Of a stretch of DNA of 64,000 nt, positions 1-11,900 are shown piece after piece; the stretch's first letter is position 1; the number at the start of each line of letters is the position of its first letter. The notes below the pieces were generated by a model. The model was not told the origin of the DNA and did no database searches. It worked only from the letters and a program-made list of their open reading frames with translations. The DNA is from Achatina immaculata (taxonomy: Eukaryota; Mollusca; Gastropoda; Stylommatophora; Achatinidae), in assembly GCA_009760885.1 (NCBI GenBank), contig CM019691.1, positions 32,054,814-32,118,813 of the forward strand, given 5' to 3'. The position numbers were made by a program, and so were the translations under genes.

Positions 1-712
1 GCCATTTGGGCCTGGTGCTGACTTGCCTTTAGCTTTTCTTACAACGCTCTCTACTTCTTGTAAGGTTAGTGGGCTGCATTTGAATTTGCTGCCTGGTGCA
101 CAGGGCCATACTAGACCTTTCATCTGCTCGAGAGGTGTATGCTGCTTTTTATCAGAGTATGTCTTGCTCAGATGTTCCTCGAGCACCTCCTTACCTGCTT
201 TCAGCGTACCTGATTTTGGCTGTTCAAATAACTGCTTGGCAAATCCGAAGGGATCTCTGTAGAACTTCTCTCTTGCGTATCTGGTTTCCCTCTTCCTTTT
301 ACATAGTCTTTCAGCTCTGCAAAGGGCATTGTGCTGGGATTTTAGATGTTGCCAAACCTGTTTTAGTCCTTCTTTTTCTGATTCATGTGCCTTCTTGAAC
401 ATTTTCCGGGAATGGTTCTTCTGCTGTCTTATTGCTTATATTTTCCTCTCTCTTCTGGACTTTCTTGGTGTAGTTTTTTCTCTTTTTGCCTGTTTGGTTC
501 CAAACTCTTTGTGGCAGTGAAGATATATGATGTTACCAAATCCTTCCAGCTTTTGGTCCAGGTTTTTTCCTCTTAGCTGTTTGTCCAGTTCTTTGCATAA
601 TCCTGCGTCTAGGTTTTGCCATATGCTTTTTGCACTTGCTGGTGGGAAGTTAATCTTGTCTCTGGTCACGTCGGAGGGCTGCACTGCCTCCCTGCTGCCT
701 GACTCAACCTGA
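1..712 (-). mobile_element. Non-LTR retrotransposon reverse transcriptase remnant (N-terminal RT region)
   Basis: Read on the minus strand, the first 60 bases give a VRKAKGKSAPGPNG-type segment, the hallmark of RT block 1 in non-LTR elements. Upstream of it (toward 712) lie the lysine/arginine-rich stretch, a segment like FGNIIYLHCHKEFG and a decayed LEEH-type spacer that precede the RT in mollusc non-LTR elements. Several frames are needed, so it is a pseudogene fragment. The rest of the RT would lie left of the window. Confidence 0.75.
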
Positions 713-1610
713 ATATTCTCTGTACTGTGGATTATATCCTGACAGAGATCTTCTAATATAATCTATTTAAATCGACCAGAGAGACATTCTGAACTAAATC
801 TAAACGTGCTTTAAATTCACTTTCTTCCTATGGTGAAAAAAGTTAATATAGTATAATTTAGTGGAAGTAAACATTTTTAAAGTAACATTGTTCCCATAAC
901 AGTGTGCGTGCGTGTGTATGTGTTCATTATTGAATGACAAACAAATTTTCAGTTAATAAAGGCGATTGAAAATAAAAATGTTTGAGTTAAAAAAAATTTT
1001 AAAGAAAAAAAAGCATTGGTTCATGAACCCGCAACGGTGCTTTCACGGCTCCGTCAAGCGGTACAAGCGCTTGTGACTAACAACGCGTGCACAATATTTC
1101 CCCCATTGTGCCCCCTTCCCGTGCAAGAAGACATTGCAATTGAGCAGACAGTACCGTAATTTCAAACCACCAACTAAATTAGTAAACTGATACAGGCGCC
1201 ATCCATTACTAGACCATTTCCCACAACAGATCCTGTTATCTTTCGTAGTCTCAATACACTGTGTAATCAATATTTTCGCAATGAAAATTCTTTCTAATTT
1301 TTCGCGTATTGCTCACTGTAAAAGCTATGTTTTCACAAAGTGAACGGAGTCATAGTTTTATGAGCGAGAATAATGAGATATCCGTTACTATAAATACAGT
1401 GTAATTCGAATGGATCGCTTTCTTTCGACCTAGTCTGTCTACATACAAAATGACTGTCACTTAAGTAGCAACAACATTATCTGAAAAAGAGACATTATTC
1501 ATAATCTTAGTAAGATAGAAAACTTGTTTCAAGGTATTATTACCTGAAATATTTACTAAGGTGTGATTGTGTTAGTACCAATCCTTTCGATCTTAGTGGA
1601 TGAAACCGCA
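713..1610. other. Upstream non-coding region, CpG-retaining from about 1020
   Basis: I see no gene here. From about 1020 to 1440 the sequence keeps CpG dinucleotides (several in 1027-1090, plus 1310-1420), unlike the CpG-poor gene body downstream. This fits a promoter-proximal, probably unmethylated region of ASH1L. A short CA/TG run lies at 902-922. Promoter function is inferred from position and composition. Confidence 0.35.
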
Positions 1611-1612
1611 GA

Positions 1613-1622
1613 CGCCATTTTG
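1613..1622 (+). promoter_or_regulatory. YY1-like start-site motif (CGCCATTTTG)
   Basis: The motif CGCCATTTTG matches the core of the metazoan YY1 element often found just downstream of the start of chromatin and housekeeping genes. It lies about 1.1 kb before the first coding exon and just upstream of a plausible non-coding first exon. No TATA box stands in a suitable position. Function is inferred only. Confidence 0.4.
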
Positions 1623-1744
1623 CAACACAGTGCATTACTATGGCGTAGATTGTTGTGTCGGTGCTGATGCCTGTGTTTACATTTGGAATTTTATCGCAAT
1701 TTATCAACATTGCAGCATTATTTGCATCTAAAATTATTCATAAG
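1613..1744 (+). other. ASH1L: Candidate 5' UTR exon 1 of ASH1L
   Basis: The first coding exon starts with an acceptor (ag at 2715-2716) only eight bases before its ATG, so an upstream non-coding exon must exist. A donor CATAAG|GTGACA at 1744/1745 fits. Joining 1744 to 2717 reads TAA GCA AAA GAC ATG, which puts an in-frame stop directly before the start codon and supports that start. The 5' boundary is unknown and other upstream donors are possible. Confidence 0.35.
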
Positions 1745-2716
1745 GTGACATGTGTGGACTTTAATAACTTTTGAACACAGACCGGTGTCAGAAAATCAGC
1801 AAAAATGCCTTGATTTCCGGGTTATTGCAGTCAATCAGACTTGACACATTGGCCCGAAGCGTAAGCCACCTTCGTGCTGTTAACAGAAAGTGCAGATCGT
1901 ATTGTGCTGTTTATATTTCATCATTGTGGATATACAAATATAACAAACAGCTGATGTGTATATATAGATTTAAAATCCTGATAAATGATTTGGATAAACA
2001 TTCTGTATCTGTGTTAATGTCCAATAGGCAGAACAATTTTGAATCGATTTGAGTCACTTTGCAGAGTTGTTTAACCCACATATCAAAAGATTATGTAGTG
2101 ATTTCATATATTATATACGATTTTAAAGATGTTTTGTTTCGCGAGTTTAAAATAAAACAAAGCTATCACAAAAAATGTTATGTTGTCAGTGAACATCAAC
2201 TGATTTCACCAGTTACCTTTTTTAATGTATCGTGTTTTATCTTTCTTGTGAGTAAATGCACATGAACTTCATTTCCCTTCATATAATCTGCTTGCACAGA
2301 AGTACGTGGTGACTTTTACAGTGTTTAATTGATGATAGTTTGAAAAATTTTTTGTTTTTAAATGAGTAAATTCTTTTCTAATCAAGCCCACGGTTCTCAA
2401 CCTGTTTCCCGATTAGCAGAACTCCAGATAATCTTACCTTGTAGAAGCCCTAGTTTTGAAAAGGTTTACATAAAGAAATCCAGTTATGATCTGTATAAAT
2501 ACTAGTTGCATATAAATTTGCTAAAACTTTTGCTGATAATAAAAAGTTATGCAGACCTAATGCATTTGAAGGCAACTGTAAAAATTCCAAAAATTTTCTT
2601 TGTAATTTGAATTGTATTAGTTTAAATTAATGAACACAACTTTATTTTACAACCTAAGAAATTCTAGAAACATGGAAATCATATGATCAGTGAATTTTAT
2701 TTATAATAAAATTTAG
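1745..2716. other. Candidate 5' UTR intron
   Basis: AT-rich sequence without recognisable coding content; the short open frames here look random. At about 2392-2440 a segment resembling a hAT-type terminus (GGTTCTCAACC) is present, but I could not find its partner end. Confidence 0.3.
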
Positions 2717-2724
2717 CAAAAGAC

Positions 2725-2988
2725 ATGAATCAATATGGCGAAGTGGAACCATCGTCTGATTATGAAACAAGTGACACCGGGACAAACTCATTGAACAACA
2801 GCCTCAGTGAAGAGGAGTTTATGGTGAAATGTTCAAATATTGACAGCAGTGGGTTAAAGTTGATGATTTCTTTTAGAAAAAGAAGCTGCGATGATGAAGT
2901 GGATAATTCACTGGGAGCCAACTTGAGCAAAGTTGCCAAGAACGATTTACTCATATCTCAAGACAAGCATAAAGAAATGGAAAAACAG
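2725..2988 (+). CDS. ASH1L: ASH1L exon 2, start codon and acidic N-terminus
   Basis: Encodes residues 1-88. The exon opens at acceptor 2716/2717, has its ATG at 2725 and ends at AAACAG|GTATGA in phase 0. The N-terminus is acidic and serine-rich, followed by a [12 protein letters not shown] stretch that resembles the short GNLKLKIG-type block near the N-terminus of vertebrate ASH1L. The start is chosen because only eight untranslated bases separate it from the acceptor and an in-frame stop follows from the proposed exon 1. Confidence 0.8.
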
Positions 2989-5900
2989 GTATGATAGGTT
3001 TTTAATTTTTAATAAGCATCAAAAATTCACGTTGATTATTTTAGCTGAATATTGAAACAAGTAATGATTTTTGTTCAGTTTTCTCACAATAACAACCAGT
3101 TAGTTAAATTTATCATGTATATGATTTTATCAAATGAGGCTGTATACTATGAATAATTACATAGCTTTCCCATTATGGTGGATTTTTTCTGAGAACTGTG
3201 TCATTGCATCTCACTAGGGATTCATTGTCCTGTTTTCTTATGTGTGATATTTTTTAAAAAAAGCCATTGACACCTTATCATTGTCATAGTCTATTGTTAC
3301 CACCAAAGACATGGTGAGTTTTGTAGTTCTAGTGACAAAATAACCATAAATAACTTTAATATGATTATTTCTTCATTTGTCGAAGTAGTATTTGTATAAC
3401 CAATATGTTTTGTATGTTTTTAACCACCAAATGAATTTTCAATGATGTATCTTTTCCCCATGCAGTATGTTTTGGTCAGGACTGTGGAGTTAAGTCAGAT
3501 GTGATTTTTGGATCGAATTGGAGTTGATGGAAATATAAATCATATATAAAGGCACTGGAGTTGGATAATTAAAAAAAAAAAAAATGAGGGCCCAAAAGTC
3601 AGAGATGGTTTTGGTTGAAGTTGGAGTTAGTAGAAATGGAGCATTTATGAAGGTGATGGAATCGGAGGACAGTTAGAAATAGAGGAATTGGAGTTGAAGG
3701 GTTGGCATACTGACTCTACAAACCCTGGTTCAGTATATTGCATAGTCTCATATAGTTTTCATCATTTGAATATGGAAACAGTTCTTCAGTAGTTGTGCTT
3801 TACAGATTTCTTCATTGTGATATTTCCTTCAGGTGCTAACAGAGCATGATGTGTATAACCAAGTACTGGTGATTGTGTTAGGATTTTTAAAAGCCTGTAC
3901 AAGTGTATCTGTCTTTCATCTTACATGAAGTACTTTTCTGAAATACTGGTTTTCTCAGTACAATGTTCAGCACTTTATATTTTTTTAAATGTAAAACTAA
4001 ACACACTTTACAAACATCAGCAGAAAGTACATGTTCGTGTGAACTTTCTTTCCTTACTTATTATTAGCTTATTATTAAATTTAATTTCTACAAAATGCTT
4101 ACAAGCTGAACCAAGTCCAAACTGTCCAATTCTCCTCCATGTAAATTGAGCATCATCATCCTGCTGCCCTGATTATCATACAGTTGATTCCACAGGTAGC
4201 CTGCTACTAGTTTTTTAATAATATAAAACAGTTATGTTAACTGATGACTTCCAGAAGTTTTGGTTTTTCTCATTTTTAATCAGTAATTTACTGGTTAATG
4301 CGATCACTGAATATATTTTGGTCTGTCACTTTAGTGTGCACAAGACTTCTTTTCTTGTTTGAAAAAAATTTGTTCTTGCAGATAGATAAGAGTGAATAAA
4401 AGAGAGGAAAGGGAAATGAGGGGGGAAATGTGTAGCAATATATTTATTAAGTTTGTCTTTGATATAGGAGCAGTTTATTAAAATTGTTTAAGGCCTGCAA
4501 GTAGGTACACATACCTTTAGCACTTATATATACTTCTCTGTTGTCCAAACCCTACTTCAGCTTCTTCATAAGACTGCTTCACACTGACTCTAATATTTTT
4601 CTGCTTTTCAGATCTGACTAAGACTTTCATAAACTTTCTGTCGATTCCATCCTATTCCCACTCAGGTTGGAATTGCTTCTCATTCCATGGCTCTTGACAC
4701 TGACTCCATAATCCTATTTGCATTATACATTTTATTTATCATTGTGGTAAATGATCTTGGCAGATATTGTTAGTGAGTTAAGTGTTATTTGTCTTAATGT
4801 CATAACATTTTTAATTTTTGTGGTTTATTTCAGGCTCAGTTTTATGGCATTTCTGCAAATAAAGTCCATGGCGAGGAGACTGTCCCTCCTGATCAACCAA
4901 GAGATTGTCCTGAAAGTGACAAATCACATTTGGATTTGTGTGTGACTATTCAAGATGGTGACGATTTGTCATGTTCCACTTTATCAGCTGCTAGCCCTTT
5001 GAAGACATCTATAGCCAAAATGGCTGCATCATGTGACAAGCAGGACAAGACTTTGCTAAATGCATCATCACATGAAAGTGTGGCAGTGTTTGAGGATCCT
5101 AGCTTAGATGTAACAAAACCCAGTGATGGTGCAAAATATTTGAAAAAAGTTAAACATATAGGTAGTACTAACAGTTCCACACATGATATTGATCCACTGC
5201 TGAGGCTAGACACATTGCCAAATGTATCTCCTGACAGTGGTATTATTTCATTAGATGAATCTCCTTTTGGCAATGATTCTCCCAGCTCTGTAGTTAATGG
5301 TGAAGTGAATATGGAACTTCATCATGGTTCTTTAACGAATTGTAGTGTTCTTGCTCAGCATACAAATAATAGGATAGAAATGGTGACATCTGCACCTGTG
5401 TCATATGAGGTATCTGTTAAAGACCCAGACAGTCTTGTCACTGGTCAAGGTGTGCTCAGTGTTAACCCAAATTGTCAAGATGAGTATATAGTAAAAAGTG
5501 GTATAGGACTTGATGGAAATGAACCTGACTCAGCACGAACAGGTGAAACATCACAGATAGACAACTTACAAAGCCCAAAGAAAAATCACTTGAAAGGAAC
5601 AAATATTGATGAATGTATAAATAGTAATTTGGAGGAGACATCTCATTTTTCACCTTCTGTAGATGTGAGTGGCATTATCATTTCATCACCTCATAAAATT
5701 AGTCTGACAACAGGGCGTAAGAAAAGGGGCCGTCCTCCAAAGAAAAAGAATAGCTTACTGTTCAAACACAAGAGAAGTACCCTCTATAGTGGCTTGTATG
5801 GGATTGACAGCAGTTCACAAATAAAAGACATTGAGATCACTTGTATGAATAGCAAAGGCAGCATAAGTGATAGTGCTGAAGCTTCTTCAGCAGAGCAGTT

Positions 5901-8900
5901 AAGTATTACATCCGTAGATTTAGATATTGGGACATCAAATGGTGACTTGGCACGAGACAGCAACTGTGATAATTCCTCTGTGAAGAAAAGAAGTCCTGGA
6001 AGACCTAAAGGATCACTGACCAAAAAGAAGGTTGTTAGTTCAGCTTTTCAGCGTACATTTCGAAATAATTTGAAAAAAGCGGAGGCATTATCATCTGTAG
6101 CAAATAATCTGTCTGTTGCAGACGAGAAGAAAATATCACAGGGTAAGATCAAACGTCCTCGTGGGAGACCACGAAAAAACCCACTGCCAGAAAGTAAGTT
6201 CATTAATGGCATTCAGGTCACAGCAGTACCAGAGAAAACTCCCTCTGAAAATGGAGCATTAAAATCTCTCATGTTGTCATCAAACAGTAAACCAGGAGCA
6301 GGTAGAATTGTCAGGAAAAAGTTTGTCAGGAGGAAGGTGTTTACTCAGAGAAAAAGAAAAGTCCAGGAAGTTTCAGATACAGCGCAGAAAGTATCACAAA
6401 ATACAGATAGTGTAGCAGAAAGCAGTGTACTGTTTCAGCCTTTTGCTACTGCTCCTGAACCCAAAAGTCCAAATAAAACTACTTTATCTGGAAAAATTAA
6501 AAAGGATTTTGCATCAGGCAAAATTAAATCACCTGGTTGCCAAGAAAAGTCAGTATTCCAAGATAATGATCTCGATGCTCTTCTTAAAAGTGTCAAATCA
6601 TCAATTAATAGTCAGTTCACTAATGAAGATGCAAATAGTGACATTCTCTCTTTTGACAATCCATTTAAAGTAGTGCATCCAACATCTTTTCCTAAAACAA
6701 TGAGACCTGGGTCTCTAGGCTTAGTTAAACCTAAACCGAAGAAGCCCAAATTACATGTCATGATGAGAAGAACAAAACGGAAGAAAAAGAAAAAACTTCA
6801 GAACAACAGTCCAGGAGCAAATGCAGCAATTGTACCTAGAAAGTTAGAAGTATTTGGCACATTGGCTCTCCAGAAGGTTGAAAAATTTCCATTAAGTCCA
6901 CAGAGGCAAGCAGAAATGTTTGGCTCATCAGTTTTGGAGAAAAGATTGTCATTTTTCAACTCACTTCATCAGCCATCAAAGATTCTTGCCTCCAGTCGCT
7001 TGAATGTCTTTCGTTCAGGCACTGGCGTTGACAGTCAGCATAGATCGGGTTCTCCCACTGATATAGACCAACTTGATTGTTCTGATAGGCGAGGCAGAAA
7101 ACGTCATCGCCTTTTATATCGGAAATCCAAGCACAAGAACATTATTGACCCTGTTTTTGCTGCAGATTTGGACAGCTTGGTGTCTGGATTAAATGGGTTA
7201 GCCATATGTGAAAATCCAGCAGATAATTTCATAAGAGTTCGTCCAGGAGAAATGCCTTTGCCATCAATTTTTAGAGTTATAAAAATAGATGTAAACAAAA
7301 AGACAAAGGACAGAAACCTTACACCTGAAACATATGGATTAGACAAAATAAAGCAGCTAAAACCTAGAAAAGACACTCCTTCACCATATGACATATCCTC
7401 GTCAACCTTTAAACCACTTAGTAAGGGAGGGCGCAAAAAAGGCTATATAGACCAGACTCCTGACCAGAGGGAACATTTGTCCTTGAGTGATTCTAGTGAT
7501 CAGTGCCTTCCACCAAAAAAGCGTCACAGGCTTGTAAATATGGACACATCTCTTTCTGACCCTTCAGTTCTTAGTCCTGTAAGTGAAGTTGGTACACTGA
7601 GAAAAGATTTGAAATCATTGACCTGGAAGCGAAAAGGAAGGCGCCCAAAGAAAACGTCTGGTCCAGATGAAAATAAGCAAGGTATGTGAAGACATTTTCT
7701 TAGTTTTATATAAATACATTTCTCCTGTATATAAGATGCATTAATTTTGGGTGCATTTATTGCAGCAGCTAAAGGTAAAATCCCCGTTTCTATGCCATTA
7801 AGGCATTTATTGCAGAACAGATTTGTAAATATTAGAATCTGGCATCAGTTTGGTAGAGGAAGTGAGTGTTAAGATTTGAGAAACTGCAAATATTTAATTG
7901 TTTAAAAAAGATATGTTTATTTTCATATGCTTCTAATTCATCCTTGTGTACTGTTATTAATAAATCACTGTCAGTATAGCTGTGACAGTTTTCAGTTTGT
8001 TCTTTGGCCATTGAAGATGATATGTTCTTTTTTCACTTATGTAAATGTGCTTGTTGGGTTTTTGTTTAATGTTTACATTGAACTGATAAACTCAAGGTGT
8101 AAGAATCCAGACTGAATTTATCTTACTTGGTTTTTAGATGATAAAACAACCCTGGGAGGACTAGGACAGCTGTGTGTAGATCAAGAGTTAACTATTGACA
8201 CTAGCAGTTTCACAACAGGAGGATCTAGTGTTTGCACACCATCACTGTCACCATGCCTTAGCAGGCTGTCAACTCGCAGCTCAACCATGCCATCATTGTC
8301 ATCACCTTCACCAACAGGGTCATTAGGGTTCAGAAACAGACATTACTCAAAAAGTGCGTTTGCCCTAGCATGCCCACTTCACTCTGTTGCTTCGTGTTTA
8401 AATGATCGATTGACTTGTGCTGAATGCCGCCTTCTGGAGCAGTCAGTATCACCAGGTGCTCTCATTTCAAATCGAGGAACCTTCAGATCATTGTCAGTCC
8501 AAGCCTCAGATTCCAGCCGCTCTTCTGAGCATCCTGTCAGTAGTTCAGAGCCCAGCCCTATAGCTAGAGACTCCTTACAGCAAAATAGGTTGCAAAACAG
8601 AAATGTTCACAAGCGAAGAAAATCACACAACCTTTCCACAAACGATTCAGACTCATCACCTCCTAGACTGGAAAAAAACAGTTCCTTATCCCCAAGTGCA
8701 TATCACAGCAGCATTTTCTCCGAGCCTCCAGAAATCACAGGAACTCTGTTCAAAAGATGTATGTCACCCAGAAGACAGCCTACAAATCAAGTTTTAGAAC
8801 CTGCAGTCAGACCTTCTTCACCCAGAAAGAAAATATGCCCAGAAACTTCACCCCAAAGAACTTTGAGACAGCCTTCTCCAATCAAATCATCTGCACCAGC

Positions 8901-11900
8901 TTCTGCCAGAAAACTTAGTCTTAAAGGAAGCAGCATTTCATCACAAAGTTGTAGCAAATCTGTGATTCAGTTGAATTGCTCTGAATATGATCCACTGCCA
9001 CTTGAGCATTGCACCAGGCGCAAACTGGTGGAGGAAATTCAGGCAGTCATTGCTCAAGAAAGGTAAGGAACCACTTTGAATTATCTGTCTTTGAGAAGAA
9101 TCTTTCATAAAGTTGAGATTCTGTTTTCTGTGATGGCTACAGAGAAGCAAGCCTGTTACCTGTACTATTACATATTTGTTTTTCAAAAGCTATTCCAAAA
9201 TCACCCTCTGGTTGGCTGGTAAAAAAAGAAACAAAAACTGCATTGCTTTTTCATATAGTCAGGCACTAGTCATACTTTTGTATCACTTATCAAAGAATGG
9301 CACAGACAGGTTATCCAGCCAGTTGTTTACTCCATCCATGAGCTCCTCTTTGGTAAACCAATCTCTCTGTGACAATTTGAAACTGTGACTAGAATTTTTT
9401 TTCTTCTTCTTAGTATGCATTTTCTATCTATATCTGCAGTCATGTCTCTTGAATAAATTTCACTTTTTTTTTTGTAGTTCATGTATGGAACAATAGAGCA
9501 TATCTTCTTTGGTGGTTTCACTTCTCCAGTAATTGCTTCTCAGTGTCTCATAGTTGGTGCTGTTTTGGAGGATGTGTTCCATGGTTTAGGATGCCTGGGC
9601 ACATGTACAAAGAGTAATAGTACCAACTTTTAAGCTTTGTGTACATATGACTTTGGAGTCGGCTGTGTCCTGTTTGGAGATGGAAAATGATGAATTGTTC
9701 CTTTCTGTTTAGCATGTGATAGTCATCATGTGGTGGTGTTTGCAGGTTCCTGTAGGTTTTTATCATGTTTTTCTTCTGATTATAGGTGATCGGTATGTCT
9801 GGTTGCTCCATTTCAGTGCTCTCTTTGGCCAGATGGTCAGCTTTCTCATTTTCCACAGTGGGATGGAATCCACTGCAAGGTGACTCTATGTTGTGACCCA
9901 GTTTTTGACAATGCAGACTAATCTTTGAAATTTGAGGAAATTCATTAGAAGGATGTGGAATCTTGAAACTTTTTTCACACACAGCTTGGTTGACTTTTTT
10001 TTTTTTTTAAAATTAACAAGTGGGTTTGCCTTAGCAGACCAGTCCCCCACAGAAATGCTACTCATAGTGTTGTCATTTTACACATGACATGACACAATTG
10101 AGGATGAATCTCAGTTTTGTGTGTCCTTCTGCTTACAGAAAACTAATCAAACAATGGACCTCAACAGCAAGTGGTAGTGGCAGTTACAAGGTCCATGTTT
10201 ACTTGGTTGCTGCTCGTGCACAACTGAACAAAATGGACATTGGGTTGGCATTTGGCCAGTTAACACATCGCTGGTTGATACAGGAAAGGTGCTGTGTTGC
10301 TGTGCAAATGTTTTATTTTTAACTAGCAAATCAGAGGTTGATTCTGGATTTGCCCATGTATATTTAAAGATGTAATTGGACAGAGTCACTTTGTTATCAC
10401 TTACATATCATATATGTCTTTATTCTTTTGTGTGCTGCATACAGATGTGATTTGATCAGAGGAACAGTATTAATTTTCTAACTGGATTTTCACATATCTT
10501 AATATTTCACATTATACATATGTGCCAGCTCTTGTTATCTCCATATTTTACAGTTTTCTTAATGCACAAAATTGTAGAAAGTAGAAATAACTTTGAAACT
10601 TTCCCATCAATAATTTGAATTTTGTTGATGAAATGTCCATTTATCATTTTGGACATTAGATTTCTATTGGCATATCGATGGATGTGATGTAGAGCAATAG
10701 AAGTCTGTCATATGTTGTTGATCAGACTGTATATTCTAAAACAAGTTAAGCATTTTAGGGGGCTGAATTCAGTACCTTCCCCATATAAGGATTTACAAAC
10801 ACTAACTATGTATGAAATAACCGGTACCTTTCTTGTAGCTTAATTGATTTTTAAATTTCTGAACTGTTCATTAGAAGGGTTTCCTCCTACTGAGTATAAG
10901 GACCCTGGTAGGGTGGGGTTTTTTTTTTTTTTCTTCTTCTGTGTTCTCTCCCCAGAATACCTACAAAATGGCAGGTAATTTAAAGTCACCATCCCCTCTT
11001 CCTAGATTAGTTACCAGGGAAGACTCACAGTCTGATGTGTGGAACATATTAGTTTTCATGTCAGAAGCTGACCCCATACCACCATCATCACCACCACCAC
11101 CACCCCAACACACCACCACCACCACCCCATCCCCAATCCTTTTCTGTTAGTTGAAACAATCAAGTCATATAAGAAGTTGATTCTTGTTGCTGTTGACACA
11201 CATTATGTTACACAAAGTCATGGGGATGTTTACCAGAGATGCTATCATATCTCATCACCCAGTTATGACAGTTCTTTTTTTTTTTTTAAAAATCACCATC
11301 TGTGCACACATTACACATTGTCTGGCTGCAGTCAATCTGTTACAGTGGGGAAAGAAAGTACTATTAAATCATTTAAAAAAAAGTAGTTGATAACTTTGCT
11401 CTTTGAAGTAAAAGAAAAAAAAAATTACTTCAAAGAGCAAAGTTATCAACTACTTTTTTTAAAATGATTTAATAGTACTTTCTTTTGTTTTTTTTTTATG
11501 TAAATAAATGCTTTTCAAATATCTTGTATTTATTATTTGTGCAATGTCTATCACTTGTATTTAATCACCTGTATGATGGTCATATATATTTGATATTTCA
11601 TATGTTGTGGTTAGCACTCCCGATTGTAGAGTTTTCGTAGCTTCTTATTTCTATTTATGGTAAACTTTATGGCTTTATGAAGTTTAAACTATGCAGAATA
11701 CCAGTTTTCTCTGAGAAGTTCAATAGTTTGAGTGTTAAATCCAATCTCTCAGGTCATTACTAATACCTTGTTCATTTTCATTAGCAAGAAACGTGTATCT
11801 ACTTCTGTGATCTTCCATCCATATGATGGTTAACTTAATGTGAGAAAGAAATAATATTTTTCCTGTATGTAAGGCCAGCTTATCATGGCACCCAGTCTTC

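Noticed and set aside
1771..2265. Two short plus-strand open frames (93 and 68 codons)
   Set aside because: AT-rich, no homology, and located in the presumed 5' UTR intron.
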